Assembly (NCBI RefSeq): GCF_001043955.1
Contig: NZ_LABZ01000070.1
Coordinates: 1-64,000, forward strand
Source: Methylobacterium tarhaniae
GTDB taxonomy: Bacteria > Pseudomonadota > Alphaproteobacteria > Rhizobiales > Beijerinckiaceae
DNA length: 64,000 bases
Direction: 5' to 3'
Shown here: positions 28,001 to 34,497 of the stretch, piece by piece
How the letters are laid out: the number at the start of each line of letters is the position of its first letter
Position numbering within the stretch: the stretch's first letter is position 1
Program-made: the position numbers and the translations under genes
The notes under the pieces: model-generated
What the model was told of the DNA's origin: nothing
The model's input: the letters and a program-made list of their open reading frames with translations, nothing else
Databases searched by the model: none

Positions 28001-28571
28001 GGAAGGCCGCGACCCCTCGGCGAGCTTCGACAACGAGCTCTACCTCGCCCGCAACCCGGACGTGAAGGAGCTCGGGCTCGACCCGCTCGCGCACTACATC
28101 GCGTACGGCCAGGGCGAGGGACGGCCGATCTACGACGCGATCGGCCGTAAGGACGACCTCGCCGCGCATCCGGGCTTCGACGCCGAGTACTACCTCCTGT
28201 CCTACGGCGACGTGGCCCAGGCCGCGACGACCTCCGGCAAGGATCCGTTCGCCTATGCCTACGATCACTACGAGACCTATGGCTGGAAGGAGGGCCGCAA
28301 CCCGAACGCGGTGTTCGACACCGAGGGCTACCTGAACGCCTATGCCGACGTGAAGGCGGCCGGGATCGACCCGCTGATGCATTACGACCAGTATGGCTGG
28401 AAGGAGGGCCGCGACCCCTCGGCGGAGTTCGACACCACGTCGTATCTCGGGGCCTACGGCGACGTCGCCCAGGCGAAGCTCAACCCGATGCAGCATTACC
28501 TGCAATACGGTGCGCTCGAGGGCCGCGCCACCTTCGGCGACACCACCTTCGGCGGCGGCACCACCGGGTGA
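19041..28571 (+). CDS. Giant Ig-like repeat / RTX adhesin with C-terminal YGWKEGR repeats
   Basis: About 3176 residues from the ATG at 19041 (MATQTFDSSLGVSG); the frame is open further upstream but enters an inverted repeat. Residues 1-155 form a unique N-terminal domain. About 28 Bap-type Ig-like repeats of 85-95 residues follow (consensus TNDxTPTLTGTAEAGSTVT...GTTVLGT...DGTFSFTP...LTATARDAAGN); three or four units near 24700-25900 are variant. About eight GGxGNDxI-type RTX calcium-binding nonapeptides lie at ~27330-27600. Six ~45-residue C-terminal units end in HYxxYGWKEGRDP. There is no signal peptide, and RTX plus a C-terminal module suggest type I secretion; no secretion genes are in the window. 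Role inferred: cell-surface adhesion or biofilm. Several repeats are almost identical at DNA level. Confidence 0.9.
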   Translation: MATQTFDSSLGVSGNPVTLGGFNYAFRNTSGANAGTLRVGRSGLGGLLGLSDPSLGLSDAAARGYLSISQSSGTAFALDSLVVERLLSVAGNTVFVGYRNGQPVATQVASNLIGLGDQTVRFTDPAWQNVTEVRIYARDLLDVDIGFSFSIDDVVTSPADTTPPPAPTLTAGTGATADNTPTLTGTAEAGSTVTIANGTTVLGTVTAGANGTFSFTPTTPLADGTYALTATARDPVGNTSAPSAAIGLQIDTVAPGIPTFTAGGGLTNDARPTLTGRAEAGSTVMLFNGTTALGTATAAADGTFTVTSGTALSQGTYNLTATARDAAGNVSAVSGALSVTIDTIAPGVPTVTAPSLTNDATPTLTGTAEAGATVTLFNGTAVLGTTTALADGTFSYTPTAALADGTASITATARDAAGNASSPSVAVSVTIDTGIPAAPAFDVPSPTNDSTPALTGTAEAGSTVTISSDGTVLGTAVAGADGIFSFTPATALPDGTTSLTATALDAAGNLSPVSAPVSLTIDTAPPAVPSLATIPLTNDATPTLTGTAEAGSTVTILDGTTVLGTTTALGDGTFSLTLATPLADGTTSLTATARDLAGNLSGASPAATVTVDTGAPTAPVITPLGPTNSTTPTLTGTAEAGSTVVVLNGTTVLGTTTALGDGTFSLALTTPLAEGTTALTATARDAAGNVSVPSATLTVTVDGTPPGAPSIDPLGLMNDATPTITGTAEAGSTVTISGNGGVLGTAVAGPQGTFSFTPTTALGEGVTNLTATARDPAGNVSAASPAVTLTVDTAAPLTPTLASIPLTNDATPTLTGTAEAGSTVTIANGTAVLGTTVALGDGTFSFTPATALAEGANSLTATARDAAGNLSGASLAASVTVDTAAPAAPTLDPVVGPGTDTTPTITGTAEPGSTVTLFNGTTVLGTTRALDGTFSLTPTVPLPNGTSQITATARDAAGNLSGLSAALPVSVINGVADFLSVDYLPPTNDATPTVSGLATAGDLITISFDGTQVGTGTAQADGRFSIAVGTALPEGVRTLTVAATDADGTGAVATATLDVLIDLTPPGAPTLAPLTGPTNDALPVIRGSGAEAGSTVTVTAGSLVIGSALADADGNFAVTPSAPLPEGQFSLEATARDVAGNVSPPSDAVALEVDLTPPAVPSVDPLRPTSDTTPTITGSADPGSVVLISVNDAEIGSTVATSDGTFAFTPAAPLASGAISVTATARDAAGNLSAASAAVPGLIDTTPPAIPVLTTASGAIGDNTPTITGTAELGTTVAISSNGTVLGTAPVDQNGQFSFTPAQALADGAAVITATAWDAAGNASAASAAITLAVDTVAPPAPAFTIASGATTDNTPTITGTAEAFASVTISTAAGTLGTVTADADGVFSFTPAAPLADGAYILTATARDAAGNLGPASAAVTLGIDTGVPPAPTIDPLAPATRDNTPTITGTAEAGATVTVLNGTTVLGTAVADGTGAFSVTPAAPLGDGTYTLTATATDFAGQVGPASAPISFDIDTAAPAAPTVTSPGGATSDTTPEITGTGEAGATVTLFDGTTAIGTATIGQDGAFTVSPSTPLAEGAHSLTVQLTDAAGNASAATAPLGVVVDTLPPSAPVITTAGPTNDSTPTLTGTAEAGATVTVSNNGAVLGSVVADGDGTFSFTPAEPFGEGANQITAVAQDAAGNVGPASASVTLTIDSAAPGAPTLTPVAGPTSDNTPTLTGTAEAGTTVTILNGTTVLGTAVADETGAFSVTPATPLGDGTYTLTATATDAAGNAGGASAPVVVAIDTAAPAAPMVTSPGGATGDTTPAITGTGEPGATVTLLDGTTPIGTAVVGSDGTFTVSPTDPLADGTYGLAVQLTDAAGNAGAPSAPVSVVVDTQIDAAPGVALTVDTTADGTLNATEAAATAFTVTGLDDATTAAATFSDGRASVTVTVGADGTYAADLGALDGAVTASLLLTDAAGNTATIAGPAFALDTASPVGTALADTADGAAVASFTYGLSFSEAVVNVSLDDFVLTGTNGATGTVTGIVGSGSAYTVTVAGVSGTGSLTLALAAGSDIADSAGNRATLAAGSRDVIGTPPVLPVVTGYGDDTGVPSDGITRDTTPTFTGIGAAGASVTLTAASAAGAVTATGLVAADGTWSVALPSLADGAYSVTASLADAAGNPIGTSDPFALTIDTTVDGGTAATLTLDATADGVIDAAEAAAVAFAVAGLDSGTSGSVTFTDGIRRTSVAVAADGAYTADLSGFSGSVTSTLVLGDAAGNTATVAGGTLVLQVGRPGAPVVTGFADDTGIPGDGLTGDTTPTLSGLADPGSTIRVTAGSPTGPVTVETQADAAGAWSATLPALADGPYAVTAVAIDAAGAVSAVSDPFTFGIDTAAPGAPAVTGGGGATNDATPAITGTGEPGSTVTLLDGTTPIGTAVVGPDGTFTVSPTDPLADGTYGLAVQLTDAAGNAGAPSAPVSVVIDTGAPAAPVLTGATGPTNDSTPTLAGTAEPGTTVTIRNGDTVVGTVAAGGDGTFSFTPTAPLPDGNYGLTATATDAAGVTSAPSQPVSLTIDTAAPGAPVVTGGGTTNDSTPAITGTGEPGSTATLLNGTTPIGTAVVGPDGTFTVSPTDPLADGTYDLAVQLTDPAGNAGAPSAPVSVVIDTAAPPAPVVGNGGTDGEIAPVVTGISEPGSTVTLLNGTTPIGTAVVGPDGTFTVSPDDLLPPGTYSVAVQVTDPAGNVGAPSPVVDIVVAPAPFAFTEGDDVYTDGDAGSDLAALGGNDIVDGAGGDDWIRGDAGDDRLIGGTGNDTIDGGTGNDTVFGDFGADLLFGGDGDDFLDGGVGNDIVEGGAGDDTIVNSPGDDILLGGRSLTGPTGTDTLVFNSALADTIVTRDGAYTLIVGPEGQDRITGFERHLFTDATVVTADGQPLVDDLFYLANNKDVFEAGLDADDHYAAYGWKEGRDPNLLFSTTGYLAANPDVLAAGINPLQHYAEYGWKEGRDPSASFDNELYLARNPDVKELGLDPLAHYIAYGQGEGRPIYDAIGRKDDLAAHPGFDAEYYLLSYGDVAQAATTSGKDPFAYAYDHYETYGWKEGRNPNAVFDTEGYLNAYADVKAAGIDPLMHYDQYGWKEGRDPSAEFDTTSYLGAYGDVAQAKLNPMQHYLQYGALEGRATFGDTTFGGGTTG
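24420..27250 (+). repeat. Nearly identical ~200-bp Ig-repeat blocks
   Basis: Blocks beginning near 24478, 26249 and 26791, with a shorter one near 27060, agree at almost every base over about 200 bp, including third positions. The other Ig units in the gene match only at protein level. This indicates recent internal duplication or gene conversion. Confidence 0.8.
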
Positions 28572-28590
28572 TCGCTCGCGAAGGCCGAGG

Positions 28591-28625
28591 GAAGCGCTCG
28601 ACCGCCCCGCGGTCGGGCGCTTCTT
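28591..28625 (+). terminator. Rho-independent-like terminator after the giant adhesin
   Basis: Twenty bases after the stop codon, 15-base arms at 28591-28605 and 28609-28623 pair with one G-T wobble around a CCC loop, followed by a short TT. The stem is very GC-rich and the T tract minimal, as common in high-GC genomes. Confidence 0.7.
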
Positions 28626-28637
28626 CATGATACCGCC

Positions 28638-28738
28638 GCGCCTTCGAACAGATCCGTTCGAAGGCGCAAGGCAAGCCCGAACGGGCGCCGGCGCCGATGC
28701 GCCGGACGCCTTCGCATCGACGTGTCGATGCGAAGGCG
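28638..28738. repeat. Pair of related perfect palindromes
   Basis: Two long perfect stem-loops lie in the gene-free stretch 28572-28939. One has 12-base arms at 28638-28649 and 28656-28667. The other has 15-base arms at 28707-28721 and 28724-28738 around a 2-base loop. Both share a CGCCTTCG outer arm, so they look like copies of one palindromic element. A small GCCC/GGGC hairpin sits between them. Confidence 0.75.
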
Positions 28739-28752
28739 CGGAGATATGAGAC

Positions 28753-28807
28753 GTCGGATTCCTGGGATGTCGGATTCCTGGGACGCCGGATTTCTGGGAC
28801 GCCGGAT
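28753..28807. repeat. 16-bp tandem repeat, about 3.4 copies
   Basis: Units GTCGGATTCCTGGGAT, GTCGGATTCCTGGGAC and GCCGGATTTCTGGGAC, followed by a partial GCCGGAT, sit directly after the palindromes. No coding frame explains them. The rest of 28808-28939 shows nothing I recognise. Confidence 0.8.
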
Positions 28808-28939
28808 CGCGACGGCACCTTGACCTGGGGCCGCGGGGCCGGTCCTGTGCCTCGTATCCGGCAGGTCCCCGCCGGCCTCGCCCTCGACCGGGCGGATCGC
28901 CATCCCGCGACCGCCCTCTTCCCGTGACGCCCCTCCCCC

Positions 28940-30655
28940 ATGCCCCTCCTCCTGAAGACGACCCTGCCGCGCAGCCTCGACGCGCTCCTCGCCCGGGACT
29001 GGCCGGCGGGCGCGGCGGTCGAGGCCTGGCTGTTCGAGGATGCGGAGAGCCGGGCCCGGGCCGAACGGGCGCTCGCCGCGCGGGGCGTCGCGGCGCGGCT
29101 GCGCAGCGCCTACAAGCCGCTGCTCCACGCCTTCCTGGAGGAGATCGACCTCGCCGGCGTCGCCGACATCGCGATCGCCTATCCGGTGCACCCGGCCGCG
29201 GCACCCCAGCGCTTCCTCACCGAGGCCTACCCCCTGGCGGCGTTCGTCGGTGCGGTGCCGATCCGCTTCGCGGCCCAGGACCCGCGGGAGACCGACCTGC
29301 CGACCTACGAGGTCCGGCTGAGGCAGGCGGGGGGCGAGGTCCGGGACCTCCGCGTCCCGGCCCCGAACCGGCGCCACGCCGACGCCTTCGGCCGGGCGCT
29401 CCTCTCGCCCACCGGCTGGCTCACGGTGGATGGGGCCGGTGCGCGCCTCGAGACCGATTACGAGGCCGCCTTCGCGCAGGCGGTGGCGGCGGTGGCGGCC
29501 CACCCGTGGGGAGACGCGGAGCCGTTCTTCGAGGAACTGTCCCTGCGGATCGGGATCCCGGCCCGCGACCGGGCGCTGCCTTGCGGCGAGGAGGTCGTCA
29601 GCCTGGCCGAGGCCCTGCACGAGGACCTCTACTTCTCGCTCCTCGAGCATTTCCAGCACCGCACCGGCCGCCCGCCGGGCGACCGGCACCTGCGCCCGGG
29701 CCAGATCGTGCCCGAGGTCGCGATCCGCGACGGCGCGATCGACGTCGCGGTCGAGACCCGCCCGCTCTGCGGACCCGGCGACCGCCTGCCGGTGGCCGGG
29801 GCCGGAATCCTGGCCGAGGAGGACCTGCCGTCGGCCCTCTCGGCCCTCGGCGGCCATGCCCTCACGGCGACGGCGCGCTCGGGCCGCTCGGTCCTGGGCC
29901 GCTACATCGAGGGAGGCGACCGCGCGGTGATGATCGGCTCCGGCCAGCATCCGAACGAGGTGACGGGGCCCGCCGGGGCGCTCGCCGCGGCCCGGGTCCT
30001 GGCCGGGCGCGACGGCGCGCATTTCACCGTCTCGCCCCTGGAGAATCCGGACGGCGCGGCGCTCCAGCGCCGCCTCGCGGCGGAGAACCCGCGCCACATG
30101 CACCATGCGGCGCGCTACACGGCGCTCGGCGACGACATGGAGTACCGGATCGCCCCGCCCTTCCACGAGACCGCGCTCCGGCACGCGGCGGAGCGGTGCG
30201 GCGGCGCGCTGCTGCACGTGAACCTGCACGGCTATCCGGCCCATGAATGGACCCGGCCGCTCTCCGGCTACCTGCCCGCCGGCTTCGAGAGCTGGTCGCT
30301 GCCCCGGGGCTTCTTCCTGATCCTGCGCCACTGGCGCGGCTGGGCGGAGGCCGCCGAGGCCCTGGCCGCCGCCGTCACGGCGCGGCTCGCGGAGGATGCG
30401 GCGCTGATGGCGCTGACCCGGACCCAGCTCGCCCTCAGCGCCCGGCACGCGCCGCCGCCGCCCCTGCGGATGCTCAGCGGCATCCCGTGCCTGATCGCCG
30501 AGGATGCGCGCCACCGCGTGCCCCTCACGCTGATCACCGAGTATCCGGACGAGACCATCACGGGCGACGCCCTCGCGGCCGGGATCCGGGCGCAGGCGCG
30601 CACGGTCCTCGCCGCCTACGACGCCTTCCAGGATCTGGCGCTGCCGGAAGCCTGA
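28940..30655 (+). CDS. M14-family zinc carboxypeptidase-like protein
   Basis: 571 residues. The C-terminal half carries the M14 metal-site pattern: H337-P-N-E340 in GSGQHPNEVTGPAG (HxxE zinc ligands), the substrate region ENPDG (~368-372), a third ligand His430 in VNLHGYPAHEW, and a candidate catalytic Glu534 in ITEYPDETI. Residues 1-300 are not recognised; they include an acidic, mixed alpha/beta region without signal peptide, so the enzyme is probably cytoplasmic. There is no clear ribosome site before the ATG at 28940. It may remove C-terminal residues or deacylate small amides; the substrate is unknown. It is monocistronic between the repeat cluster and the GntR gene. Confidence 0.78.
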   Translation: MPLLLKTTLPRSLDALLARDWPAGAAVEAWLFEDAESRARAERALAARGVAARLRSAYKPLLHAFLEEIDLAGVADIAIAYPVHPAAAPQRFLTEAYPLAAFVGAVPIRFAAQDPRETDLPTYEVRLRQAGGEVRDLRVPAPNRRHADAFGRALLSPTGWLTVDGAGARLETDYEAAFAQAVAAVAAHPWGDAEPFFEELSLRIGIPARDRALPCGEEVVSLAEALHEDLYFSLLEHFQHRTGRPPGDRHLRPGQIVPEVAIRDGAIDVAVETRPLCGPGDRLPVAGAGILAEEDLPSALSALGGHALTATARSGRSVLGRYIEGGDRAVMIGSGQHPNEVTGPAGALAAARVLAGRDGAHFTVSPLENPDGAALQRRLAAENPRHMHHAARYTALGDDMEYRIAPPFHETALRHAAERCGGALLHVNLHGYPAHEWTRPLSGYLPAGFESWSLPRGFFLILRHWRGWAEAAEALAAAVTARLAEDAALMALTRTQLALSARHAPPPPLRMLSGIPCLIAEDARHRVPLTLITEYPDETITGDALAAGIRAQARTVLAAYDAFQDLALPEA

Positions 30656-30910
30656 ACCCGAGTCGGGGACGCTCTCCCGTCTCCCCTGCCCGTCCTGCGC
30701 GCCGCGGCGATGCACCGCGACGCGATCCGGGCAACCGTCCGGTGACGCTACGACACGACGGCGGATCGACGAAATAAGTAATGAATCATGACGACCGATA
30801 GTATTTGAAAGATTTTATGAGACGATAGCGGAGACGCCTCCCGCCGACCGTGCTAGAACAAGCAAAAATGTCCGGACCGAACAATCGGCCGGTGCGGGAG
30901 GAAGATCGCC

Positions 30911-32542
30911 ATGACCGGAGCCCTGCAGCTCAAGCTCGCGCTCCTGCGGGGGGAGACGCCCTGCCCGATGGATCTCGCCGATTTCGGCCGGCTGGCCGCC
31001 ATCGACCTGCGCACTCAGACGAGGTCGGCGCGCTCCGATCGTCTCGCGGTCGCGATGCTCGGGCTGATCGCGTCCGGGCGGCTGCCGCCGGGCGCCCGCC
31101 TGCCGCCGGAGCGCCGGATCGCCGAGGCGGCGTCGGCCAGCCGGGTCTGCGTCCGCAGCGCCCTCGACCGCCTCAAGATCGAGGGCTACATCGAGGCCGT
31201 GCAGGGGTCGGGCACGCGGGTCGTCGCGTTCGAGCGCAGCGAGCGCCTCGTCCAGCTCGTCCGCGCCAACCAGGAGAACCTCGAGGATCTCCAGGACTTC
31301 GTCGCCTTCCTCGACCGCTGCGTCGTCGAGCAGCTTCTGCGGCGGGCCTCCGACGCGGCGCTCGACCGCGCCGCCGGGCAGGTCGCGGCCATGCCTCTGG
31401 ACCGAGACCTCCAGGCGTTGGCCGACGACGAGATCCGCCTGCGCCTCGCGCTCGCCGACGCGTCGGACAGCCCCATCTACGCGATGATCACCCGCCAGCT
31501 CGCGCGCGGCATCCGCAGCCTGTTCGGCAGCCTGCTCCGGGCGGCGGACGGGGCCGGGTTCGACCGGTTGGCCGAGGAGCGTCGGGCCCTCGCCGGCGCC
31601 CTCGCGCGGCGGGACGCGGCGGGCGCCCTCGCGGCCCTCGCGAACCGCGCCGCCGTCCTGCGCGACCACGACTGGACCCGGATCGCCGGCGAGCGGGGGC
31701 TGCGGGACGAGGCGGTCCTGCGCCGGGATGGGACGTCGCGGGAGGATGCGACCTCGCGCGAGGACGCGATCCTGCGCGACCTCGCGGTCGCCAGCCCGGA
31801 GCAGCTCAAGGACCGCCTGACCCGGGAGATCGCCGGGATGATCGCGACCGGGCATGCCCGGGACGGCGCCCGCCTGCTCAGCGAGCGGCGGCTCGCGGCC
31901 CTGTTCGGCGTGAGCCGGGCCTCGGTGCGCGAGGCGCTGGCGGCGCTGAAGGCCGAGGGGAGCGTGGTCGCCGACGAGCGCTGCGGCACCCGTGCGGTCG
32001 ACGTCCCGATGGCTTCGGCCCCCGACGCCCTGACCTCGCTCGCCGCGGCCGATCTCGATCACCTGCAGACCATGTCGCGCCTGCGCGGCTACCTCGAGGT
32101 CTGGGCGGCGAGCCGCGCCGCCGCGCGCGGCAGCGAGCGCGACTTCGGCGACCTGCGCCGCATCCTGGCCGAGATGCGCCGCTCGCATCTCAGCCCGCGC
32201 CGCCGGATCGACCTCGACCTGCGCCTGCACCTGACCATCGCGCGGGCCGCCGGCAGCGCCGTCCACCTCTACATCACCGAGGTGCTGCGCGACCTGATGA
32301 CGGCCTATTTCGACTACTCGCTCACCACGCCCTCGATCGGCGGCGGGCGCGACGCGATGCTGCTCTCCCACCACACCCAGATCGTGACGGCGATCCTGGC
32401 CCGCGATCCGGTGGGCGCCGGCCGGGCGATGGCGGAGCATTGCGGCGCCTTCAGCGACCGCTACGCCGCCCTGGTCGCCGAGGGCGAGATGCTGCCCTGC
32501 GGCCTCGCCGGCGATCTCGCGCCCGCCCCGGCCGGGGCATGA
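30911..32542 (+). CDS. Tandem (double-length) FadR-type GntR/FCD transcription regulator
   Basis: 543 residues, about twice the usual ~240, holding two GntR units. Unit 1 has a winged helix (~42-107: LPPGARLPPERRIAEAA) and an FCD-like helical domain (~120-255). Unit 2 has a winged helix (~298-365: LLSERRLAALFGVSRASVREA) and an FCD domain (~382-520). FCD2 keeps the metal/ligand site D436xxxH440, H487/H488 and H510. FCD1 has Arg176 where the first His should be and no later His equivalents, so it is probably structural. The linker (~264-290) contains short RDGTSRED/ATSREDA repeats. The ribosome site GGGAGGAAG precedes the ATG. It faces the acyl-CoA and ABC operons downstream and is their likely regulator. 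Confidence 0.88.
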   Translation: MTGALQLKLALLRGETPCPMDLADFGRLAAIDLRTQTRSARSDRLAVAMLGLIASGRLPPGARLPPERRIAEAASASRVCVRSALDRLKIEGYIEAVQGSGTRVVAFERSERLVQLVRANQENLEDLQDFVAFLDRCVVEQLLRRASDAALDRAAGQVAAMPLDRDLQALADDEIRLRLALADASDSPIYAMITRQLARGIRSLFGSLLRAADGAGFDRLAEERRALAGALARRDAAGALAALANRAAVLRDHDWTRIAGERGLRDEAVLRRDGTSREDATSREDAILRDLAVASPEQLKDRLTREIAGMIATGHARDGARLLSERRLAALFGVSRASVREALAALKAEGSVVADERCGTRAVDVPMASAPDALTSLAAADLDHLQTMSRLRGYLEVWAASRAAARGSERDFGDLRRILAEMRRSHLSPRRRIDLDLRLHLTIARAAGSAVHLYITEVLRDLMTAYFDYSLTTPSIGGGRDAMLLSHHTQIVTAILARDPVGAGRAMAEHCGAFSDRYAALVAEGEMLPCGLAGDLAPAPAGA

Positions 32543-32550
32543 TCCGCGCG

Positions 32551-32574
32551 GCGGCGGCCCGCGCGGGCCGCCGC
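32551..32574. terminator. Bidirectional stem-loop between convergent genes
   Basis: Perfect 10-base arms (32551-32560, 32565-32574) around GCGC lie in the 42-bp gap between the convergent GntR and enoyl-CoA hydratase genes. There is no T tract, but the position and a stem made entirely of G and C support a shared terminator. Confidence 0.65.
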
Positions 32575-32584
32575 GACGGCGGGG

Positions 32585-33391
32585 TCAGCGGCCGGTGAAG
32601 ACCGGCTTGCGCCGGGTCCGGAAGGCGTCGACCGCCTCCTGGTGATCCTCGGTCCGGTTCGACAGGGCCTCGTAGGCGACGCTCGCGTCCATCACGCCGT
32701 GGACGATGCGCTTCAGCTCGATGTTGGTCACGGTCTTGCTCCAGCGGATCGCCTTGGTGGCGCCCGCGAGCAGCTTGGCCGTGAAGGCCGACACCGCCGC
32801 GTCGAGCTCCTCGGGCGGGACGGCGTGGTTGATCAGGCCGATCTCGGCCGCCTTGCGGGCGGGCAGGAGCTCGCCCGTCATCAGGTATTCCTTGGCGCGG
32901 GCGTAGCCGATGAGCTGCGGCCAGATCGCCGGGCCGCCATCGCCGGCGACGAAGCCGATCGAGACGTGGGGGTCGCCGATCTTGGCCGTGTCGGCGGCGA
33001 AGATGACGTCGCAGAACAGGGCGAGCGTCGCGCCGAGCCCCGTGGCATGCCCGTTCACCCGCGCGACCAGGGGCTTCTCGAGGTCGAGCATCGAGAACAC
33101 GATGCGCTTGGCCTCCCGCGCGGTCTGCTCGAACGACTCGGGGCGGTCGATCGCGGTCTGCATCCACGGGATGTCGCCGCCGGCCGAGAAGGCCCGCCCT
33201 GCCCCCGTGAGCACGATGACGTCGCTGCCCGGATCGGCGGCGACGTCGTAGAACACGTGGGCGAGCTCCTCGTGCAGGAGCGCGTCGGCGGCGTTCAGCG
33301 CCTCCGGGCGGTTCATCGTGATGGTGAGAAGCCGCCCCTCGCGGGTGATCGTCAGCGTCTCGTAACGCTCCTCAAGCGGCACCTGCCTCAT
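32585..33391 (-). CDS. Enoyl-CoA hydratase/isomerase family protein
   Basis: 268 residues of crotonase fold: N-terminal TMNRPEALNA, the oxyanion-hole CoA-binding segment AFSAGGDI (~68-75), and NGHATGLGATLALFCDVIFA with the second oxyanion Gly. The helical C-terminus ends with FRTRRKPVFTGR. The canonical catalytic Glu of hydratase around GDPHVSIGFVAGDGG is not obvious (Val/Ser-rich), so isomerase, hydratase or thioesterase chemistry cannot be separated. The start ATG at 33391 has GGAGGGGAG upstream and overlaps the preceding acyl-CoA dehydrogenase by 20 bp. It is the last gene of the five-gene minus-strand operon. Confidence 0.87.
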   Translation of the reverse strand: MRQVPLEERYETLTITREGRLLTITMNRPEALNAADALLHEELAHVFYDVAADPGSDVIVLTGAGRAFSAGGDIPWMQTAIDRPESFEQTAREAKRIVFSMLDLEKPLVARVNGHATGLGATLALFCDVIFAADTAKIGDPHVSIGFVAGDGGPAIWPQLIGYARAKEYLMTGELLPARKAAEIGLINHAVPPEELDAAVSAFTAKLLAGATKAIRWSKTVTNIELKRIVHGVMDASVAYEALSNRTEDHQEAVDAFRTRRKPVFTGR

Positions 33392-34490
33392 CGTCTCGTC
33401 TCCCCTCCGGCGACAGGGTGGCTGTCGCGAGCTTCCGGATCTCCGCCTCCGTCCCGCCGTGAAGCCCGGCTGCGACCTGGAGGCGCTTGTAGACGTGCCC
33501 GACCCGGTAATCCTCGGTCATGGCGATGCCGCCGCTGGCCTGGATCAGGCGCGAGGCCGCGGCCAGCCCCTCCCGGCCGAGCGCGATTTTCGCGGCGCTC
33601 GCCGCCCGGCGGCGCTCGCCGGGCTCGCCCTCCAGGGCGGCCGCGGTCCAGAGCAGGAGCGAGCGCAGCGTCTCGAGGTCGCAGAACGCATCCGCCATCA
33701 GGTGCTGGACGGCCTGGAACGAGCCCAGCGTCTGCCCGAACTGGCGCCGCTGGTTGAGGTAGCCGACCGTGAGGTCGAGCCCCGCGGCGAGCGCTCCGTA
33801 GGCGTCCGCCACCAGGGCCGCGACGGCGCAGTCCCGGATCTCGGCCATCCGCGCGAGGGCGTCGTGCCCCGTCGCGAGCACGGCCTCGGCCGGGAGGTCG
33901 AGGCTCTCGAAGGCCAGGACCGCGCCCAGGCGCCCGTCGATCAGGCGCCGGCTCTCCACCGCCGGGCCGGCCGCCTCTAGGCAGAGCAGCGTCGCGCCGT
34001 TCGGCGAAGGCCCGCCCGCCTCGACGAGCCAGTGCGTCGCGCTCCCGGCATCGAGGGATAGGGCGCTGCGGCCGGTAAGCCGCAGCCCGCCGGACGTGCG
34101 CGTCACGCGGATCCCTCCCGGGCCCTCCGGCACGAGGGCGAAGCGCACGTCGCCGGCGGCGAGGCCGGGAGCCAGTCGCGCCAGCCCCGCCGGTCCGTCG
34201 CGCATCAGGCGCGGGACCACCAGCACATCCGCGGCGAGGGAGCGCCGCAGCAGCACCCGGCCGGCCTCCTCGATGATCGTCAGGCATTGCAGCGCGTCGG
34301 CGCCCGCCCCGCCCAGGGACTCCGGCAGGCCCAGGCCGAGCCAGCCGAGCTGCGCCATCTCGCGCCCGAGCGCGTCCTGCGCCGCGGCGGGGGGAGGCGC
34401 CGGCGTCCAGGCGCACCGCTCCTCCAGGAAGCGGCGGGCGCCCTCGCGCAGCAGGCGGTCGTCGTCGCGTTGGTCGGGGGATCGCCGCAT
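33372..34490 (-). CDS. Acyl-CoA dehydrogenase family protein (divergent, FadE-like)
   Basis: 372 residues. The N-terminal helical domain is LGWLGLGLPESLGGAGADAL; the middle beta domain is unusually degenerate and lacks the standard WxTxG/S FAD motif; the C-terminal helices are QFGQTLGSFQAVQHLMADAF (conserved RxxFGxxxxxFQ flavin-contact region) and YKRLQVAAGLHGGTEAEIRKL. Paired with the more canonical dehydrogenase at 34498, it resembles the heterodimeric or heterotetrameric ACADs in which one partner is degraded and both are needed for activity. There is a 7-bp gap after the upstream gene, with GAGG before the ATG. Confidence 0.85.
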   Translation of the reverse strand: MRRSPDQRDDDRLLREGARRFLEERCAWTPAPPPAAAQDALGREMAQLGWLGLGLPESLGGAGADALQCLTIIEEAGRVLLRRSLAADVLVVPRLMRDGPAGLARLAPGLAAGDVRFALVPEGPGGIRVTRTSGGLRLTGRSALSLDAGSATHWLVEAGGPSPNGATLLCLEAAGPAVESRRLIDGRLGAVLAFESLDLPAEAVLATGHDALARMAEIRDCAVAALVADAYGALAAGLDLTVGYLNQRRQFGQTLGSFQAVQHLMADAFCDLETLRSLLLWTAAALEGEPGERRRAASAAKIALGREGLAAASRLIQASGGIAMTEDYRVGHVYKRLQVAAGLHGGTEAEIRKLATATLSPEGRRDDEAGAA

Positions 34491-34497
34491 GGCAGCC

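Noticed and set aside
28625-30715. 696-codon minus-strand frame over the peptidase gene
   Set aside because: The plus strand has M14 zinc ligands; the minus frame has no signature and reads through the palindromes.
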